From Nitrososphaerales archaeon (GTDB taxonomy: Archaea > Thermoproteota > Nitrososphaeria > Nitrososphaerales > CADDZS01), in the NCBI GenBank assembly GCA_030043455.1, contig JASHXQ010000022.1, forward strand, positions 1 through 6,981: DNA of 6,981 nucleotides. Direction: 5' to 3'. Position numbers and translations under genes: made by a program. Below the pieces are notes generated by a model. That model had not been told where the DNA came from, did not search any database, and saw only the letters and a list, made by a program, of their open reading frames with translations. Shown here piece after piece: positions 1 to 4,788 of this stretch (position 1 is the stretch's first letter; the number at the start of each line of letters is the position of its first letter).

Positions 1-48
1 AACTCAAAGGATGGAAGCCTCGGGCGGGATTCGAACCCGCGACCTCGA

Positions 49-85
49 CAGTACTGAGCAGTCCCTGAAGAGGAACAAAACTCAT
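49..85 (-). other. tRNA-Thr(GGT) intron 2, position 40/41
   Basis: This 37-nt segment interrupts the 3' side of the anticodon stem. The folding is good: outer helix CCTTG/CGAGG (five pairs including one wobble), central helix GTA/TAC plus one mismatch, bulges GGA and TGT, and inner helix TGAG/CTCA. Cutting after the second base of each bulge joins GG to TCG and completes the CGACC/GGTCG anticodon stem. Splicing instead at canonical 37/38 leaves a C-T mismatch at 31-39. Confidence 0.72.
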
Positions 86-103
86 CCTTACCAAGGTCGC
101 GCT

Positions 104-130
104 AAAGCCGTCTGGTTTTAACAGCAGACT
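104..130 (-). other. tRNA-Thr(GGT) intron 1, position 22/23
   Basis: This 27-nt segment interrupts the D-stem. On the minus strand GTCTG and CAGAC form an inner helix, AGCT (exon) pairs with GGCT (intron) as a four-pair central helix with one wobble, and the three-base bulges are AGA and TTA. Cutting after the second base of each bulge leaves G22 joined to A23 and restores a perfect GCTC/GAGC D-stem. The outer helix is weak, so this is a relaxed bulge-helix-bulge motif. Because AG recurs at both ends, nearby cut choices give the same mature sequence. Confidence 0.7.
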
Positions 131-189
131 CTAGCTAGGCTGAGCTACCGAGGCACGATAAGGAAGCGCGACCCAAACCTTTCCAATTC

Positions 190-200
190 CGCTTAAAATC
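190..200 (-). promoter_or_regulatory. Candidate TATA box for tRNA-Thr(GGT)
   Basis: On the minus strand this reads GATTTTAAGCG, about 40 bases before the tRNA 5' end. The other tRNA has an AT-rich element at a similar distance, consistent with a short leader removed by RNase P. The motif is partly self-complementary (TTAAAA), so it could also serve the plus-strand hydrolase gene. Assigned by position and composition only. Confidence 0.35.
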
Positions 201-241
201 TTTCTCGGGAGTGGGTGAGGATCATGACAGCTGGAACCCAA

Positions 242-257
242 AGACGATAAATTGTCT
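242..257. promoter_or_regulatory. Imperfect palindrome at the hydrolase promoter
   Basis: AGACGAT and ATTGTCT are inverted copies (one mismatch) around a central AA. The AT-rich centre lies about 28 bases before the TTG start of the hydrolase gene, where a TATA box for a leaderless or nearly leaderless transcript would sit. It could be the TATA element itself, an operator over it, or chance. Confidence 0.3.
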
Positions 258-278
258 CGCGTTGCTGGATGAGCCATC

Positions 279-1103
279 TTGAAAATCGTGGACGCTCATT
301 TGCATTGCTCGGAGCTCCCCGAAGATGCCCTCGCAAACTACGCCCACTTCAACAATCTGGAATACACATTGAATGAGCTTCTGGGATTGATGAGGGAAAA
401 CGAAGTAGAAATGGGCTTGCTGCTCAGCCCCCCACTCAACGGAGGAGAACCGACGCCCAACGAGCGCATCGTCGAATTGTGTAAGAGGAGTGGTGATCTC
501 CTCTATCCTGTCCTAACAGCAGAGCCAGGAAAGGAGAGCGTCAATGACACCTTATCGCTGGCTAAAGAAAACGAGGATTACATGAAAGCTTTCAAAATCC
601 GGCTAGGATACGTACCGGTGTTTCCTGATGATCCTGTTTTCGATCCAATTTATGATTACGCCGAGAATGAAGAATTGCCGGTGATGTTCCACACCGGAGA
701 CACCGCGACGTCAACTGGCAGCCTAATGCACTCCCATCCGTTAACCATCGATCCTCTCGCTAATTCGAGACCGGAGTTGAAAATCGTGATCTGCCACTTT
801 GGCAATCCATGGATCTCCGACGTGGGAGAATTGATCTACAAGCATCCGAAAGTGTACGCGGACATTTCTGGGCTAGTGGCTGGAGACGGAGCCAAATATG
901 CCGCGAAATACCTCGACTCACTCGCGAGGAAGTTGAGCGACGCTATTTTCTACGCCGGCGGTGCAGACAAGGTGATCTTTGGGACCGACTACCCTGTGGA
1001 AACCTATTCAGCCGGTCTCTCGCTGCTCCACAAACTAGAAATCGACCAGGAGGATCTGGAAAAAATCTCCCGATCCAACGCGTTGACGGTGTTTTTCCGC
1101 TGA
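279..1103 (+). CDS. Amidohydrolase-2 family metal-dependent hydrolase
   Basis: The 274-residue product has the layout of the amidohydrolase-2 (ACMSD-like, COG2159) branch of TIM-barrel metal hydrolases, cytosolic enzymes that hydrolyse or decarboxylate small carboxylic substrates. Visible metal and active-site residues are the N-terminal D-A-H-L-H (H7, H9), F-H-T-G-D (H138), I-C-H-F-G (H173) and G-T-D-Y-P (D237). The C-terminal SRSNALTVFF matches the conserved closing helix. Length is normal, so it appears intact. The start is TTG; an in-frame stop lies upstream and no in-frame ATG fits better, and GGATGAG at 267-273 is a weak ribosome-binding candidate. It overlaps the next gene at its TGA. 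The substrate cannot be told from sequence; the acetyltransferase next door suggests small-molecule metabolism, which is an inference. Confidence 0.9.
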   Translation: MKIVDAHLHCSELPEDALANYAHFNNLEYTLNELLGLMRENEVEMGLLLSPPLNGGEPTPNERIVELCKRSGDLLYPVLTAEPGKESVNDTLSLAKENEDYMKAFKIRLGYVPVFPDDPVFDPIYDYAENEELPVMFHTGDTATSTGSLMHSHPLTIDPLANSRPELKIVICHFGNPWISDVGELIYKHPKVYADISGLVAGDGAKYAAKYLDSLARKLSDAIFYAGGADKVIFGTDYPVETYSAGLSLLHKLEIDQEDLEKISRSNALTVFFR

Positions 1104-1606
1104 GCCAACAGAACCTCGAAATCTACGAACCCCGGAATCTGGCAGAAAGGGAGCAACTCTATCCCATTCTCGAAAGTTCCTTCGAAGGTTGGTATCTGAG
1201 TCACTCCAAACGAACCCTTAGAGACATCGAGAAGGTCTTCGCTGCGAGGTTGGAGGGTGTCGACGTCGGGGTCGTGATGCTGAAGAATATCGATCCCAAG
1301 ATCGGATACGTGTACTATATCGCGGTCTCCGCGGAGTACAGGGGAAGGAAGTTCGGTTCCGCTCTTTTAGAGCATTCCCTGCACTACTTCTCAAATCTAG
1401 GCGCTGATACGGTCTTCGCGAGCCTCACGGTGGAACATGGGGGAGAATCCAAAGCCCTCTTCGAAGCTCACGGGTTTGTCGAGACGAACTTCGGGGCGGT
1501 CTCCAAGAGATACGGTAAACTGCACGCGATCAACATGTATCGCAAGATGCTCGTCGTTTCCGGCGAGCTCGTCGTCTACAAGGAACTGACCCAGAAACTG
1601 GATTAG
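1100..1606 (+). CDS. GNAT-family N-acetyltransferase (probable CTG start)
   Basis: The product of about 168 residues is a single GNAT domain, which transfers an acetyl group from acetyl-CoA to an amine. It begins with beta-1 (LEIYEPRN, residues 6-13), carries the acetyl-CoA loop R-K-F-G-S-A (R83 to A88, the R-x-x-G-x-A/G motif) after strand VYYIAV, and has the motif-B pattern ALFEAHGFVET near 119-129. The frame contains no ATG, GTG or TTG between the overlap with the hydrolase gene and the ATG inside strand 3, which would remove beta-1 and helix 1. CTG at 1100-1102, forming CTGA with the hydrolase stop, is therefore the likeliest start, with translational coupling. The frame stays open upstream to an ATG at 809, but that would overlap the hydrolase by about 295 bases. 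Acetyl acceptor unknown. Start uncertain, family firm. Confidence 0.82.
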   Translation: MSQQNLEIYEPRNLAEREQLYPILESSFEGWYLSHSKRTLRDIEKVFAARLEGVDVGVVMLKNIDPKIGYVYYIAVSAEYRGRKFGSALLEHSLHYFSNLGADTVFASLTVEHGGESKALFEAHGFVETNFGAVSKRYGKLHAINMYRKMLVVSGELVVYKELTQKLD

Positions 1607-2178
1607 TTGTAATTGCTCTGCCCTAAAAAGCTAGCAGGCACCGAGCTATTTTCCGGATGGCATTTCATCGAGTCTGCAAGCTCGCGGAAGATCGAAGATA
1701 GGTCATCAAATTCGTCAGACTCACGCTGCATGCTGTAGACCACGTAGTAGCGAGAGGTAATCGGACAGTGGAAGTGGATCGACCAGATCTCTCTCGACGA
1801 AGTACCGCGTGACATCATCCCCCTCTGGAGCTTGGCCGTGACGTGCGATACCAATGCACGATGACCATCTACCTGCCGCTCGACGAGATCTGAAACCTCC
1901 GCCGAACGGACATCTGGCCCCTTTTGCACGCGTTTTACGCCGTAGTCGCGATGCTCCTCTAAAGTCTTGAACTTTTTTTCGGCATCCGCCAGAGGCCCCC
2001 AAGAAATGAAGAACCTGTTGCCGTGTGGACTCTGAAAGACGACATCCGCCTTCCTCCGGGTTGTCTTGGGGTTAAATTCCACCCTCCAGTCCGCGGGAAT
2101 TTCCAATTCAATGCCGTAAACTGCGAATTTTTCCTTGCCCACCTTCACCGGGGCATCTTCCGTTGTGGTCGTTTCCAA
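1603..2178 (-). CDS. Hypothetical protein, possible PsbP/Mog1-like fold
   Basis: The product has 191 residues, with no signal peptide or membrane segment. After a polar N-terminus (residues 1-15), the segment YGIELEIPADWRVEF (21-35), then VVFQSPHGNRFFISWG (46-61), a charged helix (66-84) and two later strands near RALVSHVTAKL and RYYVVYSM resemble small alpha/beta proteins of the PsbP/Mog1/DUF1795 type. I infer this from pattern, not from a catalytic motif, so no function is claimed. The start is TTG (2178-2176), with AGAAGGA about seven bases upstream as a plausible ribosome-binding site and an in-frame TGA farther up. Its TAA overlaps the stop of the convergent acetyltransferase gene within TTAG. 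It lies downstream of the nucleotidyltransferase gene on the same strand but has its own TATA-like box. Confidence 0.75.
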   Translation of the reverse strand: METTTTEDAPVKVGKEKFAVYGIELEIPADWRVEFNPKTTRRKADVVFQSPHGNRFFISWGPLADAEKKFKTLEEHRDYGVKRVQKGPDVRSAEVSDLVERQVDGHRALVSHVTAKLQRGMMSRGTSSREIWSIHFHCPITSRYYVVYSMQRESDEFDDLSSIFRELADSMKCHPENSSVPASFLGQSNYN

Positions 2179-2223
2179 ATCGGAGTCCTTCTTAATGTCT
2201 GGTCAAGCCATCTGCCCTCGTTT

Positions 2224-2231
2224 GTATAAAG
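2224..2231 (-). promoter_or_regulatory. TATA box for the PsbP/Mog1-like gene
   Basis: CTTTATAC on the minus strand lies about 49 bases before the TTG start. Transcription would begin near 2200, leaving a leader of about 20 bases that contains the AGAAGGA ribosome-binding candidate. No strong purine-rich BRE is visible beside it. Confidence 0.5.
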
Positions 2232-2261
2232 GGTTGCTCTATTTTCACTCTTCGAAAGGGG

Positions 2262-2266
2262 AAAAA
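2262..2266 (-). terminator. Possible T-run terminator after the nucleotidyltransferase gene
   Basis: A TTTTT run followed by CCCC on the minus strand lies about 55 bases beyond the nucleotidyltransferase stop codon and just before the next minus-strand promoter. Archaeal RNA polymerase can stop at T-runs. The run is short, and no strong hairpin supports it. Confidence 0.25.
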
Positions 2267-2321
2267 TGCTGGCCTAGCCATTGCTAATGTTCTTGGAAGA
2301 GAAAGAGGATAGTCGCAGTTT

Positions 2322-3146
2322 TTAGGACGCAGGAGTAGTGCTACCTGTAGGAGGTTGTCGGTCAGTGATCGGCCTAGAATCGACTACTTCAGCATCTTGC
2401 TCCGGAAGCTCGTACCACTTTACCTTGTCGCCAACACGGGATCGCATCTTCCAGCCGAAGGACTTTGGCTCGTCCTCGATCACCTTCCGTAGCTGAGCGA
2501 ACTTGCTCTTGATCATTGTCTGCTGGTCCGGAGTTAGGGCATAAGTTGGAAGCGAAGATTCGATCCTCTCCAAATTGAGTGTGATGGTGCGATACAATCC
2601 CCAGTCCTGCCCACAAACCTTTGCAATATATTTGGCGTTGATTTTTTCGGGCTCGTCTTTGTCAGAGAGATCGTGATCGATGAAAAGAGAGATTACATCC
2701 CTGTACTCTCTTTCAGTAATTTCGTACACCTGGAGCTTCGTCAATAACAGATCACATAGCGGCAGCGTAAGCTTGTCCACGAGCAGTCGGTCAGTAAAAT
2801 CGAGCTTGTGGCTCATTTCGAAGGTGTTCAGGAAAATATCCACGCGGCGTTCGTTGGCGATATCGTTGAAAATCAATCGGCTGTAGCCATTGAGCTTGTT
2901 GAAACGATCGCGTGGCGTGTAGCCCAAATCATCGAACAGCTTCTCAATGTCCTTGCGCTGCTTCCGGAAACCCACGAAATCGATATCGACGTATCTCCGG
3001 CTCAGGTTGGCCATAACACTGCTAGGATTCCGCAAGCGGAAAGCAAGGCCGCCCAGTAATCGCAAAGTAACTTTTTTGGATTCCGCCATCCCCACTATTC
3101 GATTGGCTTCCACAACGACATCTTTGTCTGGCAGGCGATTACTCAC
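2322..3146 (-). CDS. Nucleotidyltransferase-fold protein, AbiEii/MenT-like
   Basis: The 274-residue product shows the signature of minimal nucleotidyltransferases: L-L-G-G-L-A (G32, G33), D-I-D-F (D54, D56) and V-D-I-F (D103) as the likely third carboxylate. A helical segment with LLLTKLQVYEITEREYRD (133-150; K137, D150) recalls the K...R/D helix of the AbiEii/MenT (PF08843-type) toxins, which transfer nucleotides, in some cases to tRNA. The last 20 or so residues are a Pro/Thr/Ser-rich tail. The start is GTG (3146-3144), with no in-frame ATG between it and an upstream TGA. It is divergent from an HTH regulator, and an 8-bp inverted repeat spans its promoter. The catalytic triad appears intact. 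The fold is well supported; the toxin comparison is an inference, and a housekeeping or antibiotic-type nucleotidyltransferase is possible. Confidence 0.8.
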   Translation of the reverse strand: MSNRLPDKDVVVEANRIVGMAESKKVTLRLLGGLAFRLRNPSSVMANLSRRYVDIDFVGFRKQRKDIEKLFDDLGYTPRDRFNKLNGYSRLIFNDIANERRVDIFLNTFEMSHKLDFTDRLLVDKLTLPLCDLLLTKLQVYEITEREYRDVISLFIDHDLSDKDEPEKINAKYIAKVCGQDWGLYRTITLNLERIESSLPTYALTPDQQTMIKSKFAQLRKVIEDEPKSFGWKMRSRVGDKVKWYELPEQDAEVVDSRPITDRQPPTGSTTPAS

Positions 3147-3175
3147 GTTATCCGAGATGATGGAGCAACCCAGAT

Positions 3176-3208
3176 GAAAGTAGTATATTCAACATTTTGC
3201 CTACTTTC
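3176..3208. promoter_or_regulatory. Operator-like inverted repeat around the TATA box of the nucleotidyltransferase gene
   Basis: GAAAGTAG (3176-3183) and CTACTTTC (3201-3208) are perfect 8-bp inverted copies separated by 17 bases. The spacer holds the AT-rich stretch that reads GAATATAC on the minus strand (about 3183-3190), the best TATA candidate for the nucleotidyltransferase gene, roughly 40 bases before its GTG start. The half-site spacing (25 bp centre to centre, about two and a half turns) would suit a dimeric regulator with separated DNA-binding domains. The adjacent HTH gene is an obvious candidate binder, by position only. Confidence 0.55.
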
Positions 3209-3344
3209 CAATTTAACTTACGAGAATTTCTGGCCTCTCTGTGTAATCTAATAGTACTAGGAAGAATCAAAAGTAACTCGCACGAATCCGCCGCCAATTC
3301 TTCCAGAAAACGGCGAGCCATAACGATAGGCCTGTCCGTGATCG

Positions 3345-3390
3345 TACATTATCATAAAGAATTTCATACATTTTCAATAAGTTGATTAAC
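3345..3390 (+). promoter_or_regulatory. AT-rich promoter region of the HTH regulator
   Basis: The 288 bases between the divergent starts hold no convincing gene. This AT-rich block, with CATAAAGA, CATACATTTT, CAATAAG and GATTAAC, lies 45-90 bases before the regulator's TTG start and should contain its TATA element. I cannot single one out. Confidence 0.3.
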
Positions 3391-3434
3391 AGGATCCAAC
3401 GGCCAGCGGTTTTGCGACCCGTGGCTACTGTTCA

Positions 3435-4490
3435 TTGAGAGAGAAGACGTTTCACCGCTTACTCGAGGGTATCAGGAGATATGGTCTGGAGAACGTAAGC
3501 ACGCTCTCGAAATGGATCGATATTCCAGTCGAGACGGCGCGATACATGATCTGGGAAGAACTCCCAAAGCACGGTATTTCCGTCGGCATAACTGTGAATT
3601 TGCCCCGTATTGGTCTCGGCAGGTGGATGCTTTACTTCCGGCCGGCAGAAAAATCTCTCACTCCCATGATTGAGAATCTTCTGAAGGAGGAAGCAGGTCT
3701 CATGTACATCGGAAGAGTGTTACCCAACAACTGCGCTTTTGCTACATTCGGAATCCCCTTTGGAGAGCACTACAAACTCCGAGATCAATTGGAGCAGCTT
3801 CGCAGTTCGAACATTATCGCGAACTTTTCGCTAGACGAAATCGAGTTCTTGCGTAATGTCTCCTTCAATTCCAGCTTTTACGACTTTAAGCAGAGAAACT
3901 GGAAATTCGATTGGGACGAAGTCGAGAATTACAAGGAACCCTTGTTGTCGCCGGATCTGCCGGAGGATCAAGCTCCGGTGGTGGATTACAAAGACATTCT
4001 AATTTTGAAAGAGCTCCAACAAAGTGTGCCGCGGACTCTCTCCAAACTTTCAGGATCCATCGGTCTGGACCAGCACAATCTGAGATATCACTACAAGACC
4101 CATGCCCGACGAGCGATCTCTGGCTACTACTTGAAGCTAAGCTCGGAGAACGCGCCGGGTTCCCGCACCTGTCTGATCTTCATGCACGAATTTGGAACCT
4201 CTGAAACCATGGACGAGGGAAGACTCGTCGCTTTAAGCATCCCCTTTACACAACGCGTATGGAAAACGGAGAAGTATTATTGCTGGTACACGAGCTGCCC
4301 GGGAGAATACACGAACGGGCTGCTGAGGTACGTAAACCGGAAATTTGCCACCATCCCCGGAAAACTGGAAGTGCTCACCGTGGATTCGGAAAGTGAGTTC
4401 ACTAGTAGCCTGCCACACACGCTGTTTGACGAAAGAAATGGGAACTGGAAATACGAGCCCAAATCTGCACTTTCCGTGATCAAGAAATAG
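3435..4490 (+). CDS. Tandem winged-HTH transcriptional regulator (archaeal type)
   Basis: The 351-residue product contains two helix-turn-helix regions. The first covers residues 8-50 (RRYGLENVSTLSKWIDI, then PVETARYMIWEELPKHG). The second covers 184-236, with DILILKELQQSVPRTLSKL followed by the recognition-helix-like DQHNLRYHYKTHARR. Each is followed by about 90-100 residues of mixed alpha/beta sequence (55-150 and 240-345), so it reads as HTH-domain-HTH-domain, perhaps an internal duplication. This fits an Lrp/AsnC- or winged-HTH-like DNA-binding regulator of archaea; the effector is unknown. The start is TTG; the in-frame upstream sequence reaches a TAA with no ATG, GTG or TTG. The gene is divergent from the nucleotidyltransferase and is followed by a perfect 6-bp hairpin. 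A DNA-binding role is likely; the target is only suggested by the operator-like repeat next door. Confidence 0.78.
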   Translation: MREKTFHRLLEGIRRYGLENVSTLSKWIDIPVETARYMIWEELPKHGISVGITVNLPRIGLGRWMLYFRPAEKSLTPMIENLLKEEAGLMYIGRVLPNNCAFATFGIPFGEHYKLRDQLEQLRSSNIIANFSLDEIEFLRNVSFNSSFYDFKQRNWKFDWDEVENYKEPLLSPDLPEDQAPVVDYKDILILKELQQSVPRTLSKLSGSIGLDQHNLRYHYKTHARRAISGYYLKLSSENAPGSRTCLIFMHEFGTSETMDEGRLVALSIPFTQRVWKTEKYYCWYTSCPGEYTNGLLRYVNRKFATIPGKLEVLTVDSESEFTSSLPHTLFDERNGNWKYEPKSALSVIKK

Positions 4491-4503
4491 TATATCGCTC
4501 GAT

Positions 4504-4520
4504 GTGCCACAAGATGGCAC
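4504..4520 (+). terminator. Hairpin after the regulator gene
   Basis: GTGCCA and TGGCAC form a perfect six-pair stem with the loop CAAGA, 13 bases after the regulator stop codon. No T-run follows, so it may stabilise or process the transcript end rather than terminate it. The flanking heptamer TATATCG occurs on both sides (4491-4497, 4530-4536). Confidence 0.4.
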
Positions 4521-4574
4521 CTGCCTAAATATATCGTTGAAAAATTCTCTAGTCTGAACCTTGTTTCTGACAGT

Positions 4575-4607
4575 CCGGAAATCTTCGTGGCACGCGAAAT
4601 GTTCCGG
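4575..4607. repeat. Composite dyad in the 4491-4788 intergenic region
   Basis: CCGGAA (4575-4580) and TTCCGG (4602-4607) are perfect inverted copies, and inside them TTCG (4584-4587) and CGAA (4595-4598) are symmetric on the same centre. The arms are separated by three unpaired bases on each side. It could be an RNA hairpin in the regulator's 3' untranslated region or a binding site upstream of the dehydrogenase gene. The surrounding 298-bp gap contains no credible ORF. Confidence 0.4.
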
Positions 4608-4643
4608 GAGAGTCAACCCTGAAATTCCTGGCGACAATTTGTC

Positions 4644-4659
4644 TCCGGAGATCTCTGGA
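4644..4659. promoter_or_regulatory. Near-perfect 16-bp palindrome upstream of the dehydrogenase gene
   Basis: TCCGGAGATCTCTGGA is symmetric around GAGATCTC with one mismatched pair. It lies about 130 bases before the dehydrogenase start, next to the AT-rich stretch 4659-4674. A binding site is possible; nothing shows which protein. Confidence 0.3.
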
Positions 4660-4788
4660 ATTAATTTTCTATTTCCGGGGATTTTTCACCGGTCAAAATT
4701 ACCAATTGATTTTTAACGAGAGTTTGGGGCCCTTTGGAAAATTGAGCACGATCTAGGCTCTAAGAAGCGAAAGAAGAAGTAAGAAGGT

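Larger units (their letters stand above)
16..154 (-). tRNA. tRNA-Thr (anticodon GGT), two non-canonical introns
   Basis: Read on the minus strand, the gene starts GCCTCGG (154-148) and closes with CCGAGGC (23-17) followed by discriminator T at 16; U73 fits archaeal tRNA-Thr. The D-stem is GCTC/GAGC, the T-arm is GCGGG-TTCGAAT-CCCGC, and the anticodon loop TTGGTAA places GGT at 92-90. A continuous cloverleaf appears only if 130-104 (27 nt) and 85-49 (37 nt) are removed, giving a 75-nt mature tRNA with five perfect anticodon-stem pairs (CGACC/GGTCG). The introns then sit at tRNA positions 22/23 and 40/41; there is none at the usual 37/38. CCA is not encoded directly after U73 (TTCCA follows the acceptor stem). 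An oddity is A18 in place of the nearly invariant G18. The identity as Thr is strong; exact splice points are inferred from pairing. Confidence 0.9.

Noticed and set aside
12..16. Encoded CCA tail on the tRNAs (TTCCA after the acceptor stem)
   Set aside because: After discriminator T73 there is an extra T, so CCA is out of register; it belongs to the shared 3' flank.
809..1099. Upstream extension of the acetyltransferase frame to an ATG at 809
   Set aside because: It would overlap the well-supported hydrolase gene by about 295 bases, and the added sequence is arginine-rich shadow-like protein with no domain features.
2270..2280. TGGCCTAGCCA hairpin between the two minus-strand genes
   Set aside because: Only four pairs with a three-base loop and no extension; not convincing as a terminator or operator.
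3197..3385. 62-codon plus-strand ORF in the divergent intergenic region
   Set aside because: It begins with TTG inside the inverted repeat, has no ribosome-binding site or recognisable motif, and covers a region needed for two promoters.
4233..4637. 134-codon minus-strand ORF
   Set aside because: Mostly antisense to the regulator gene, with no domain pattern; best explained as a shadow.
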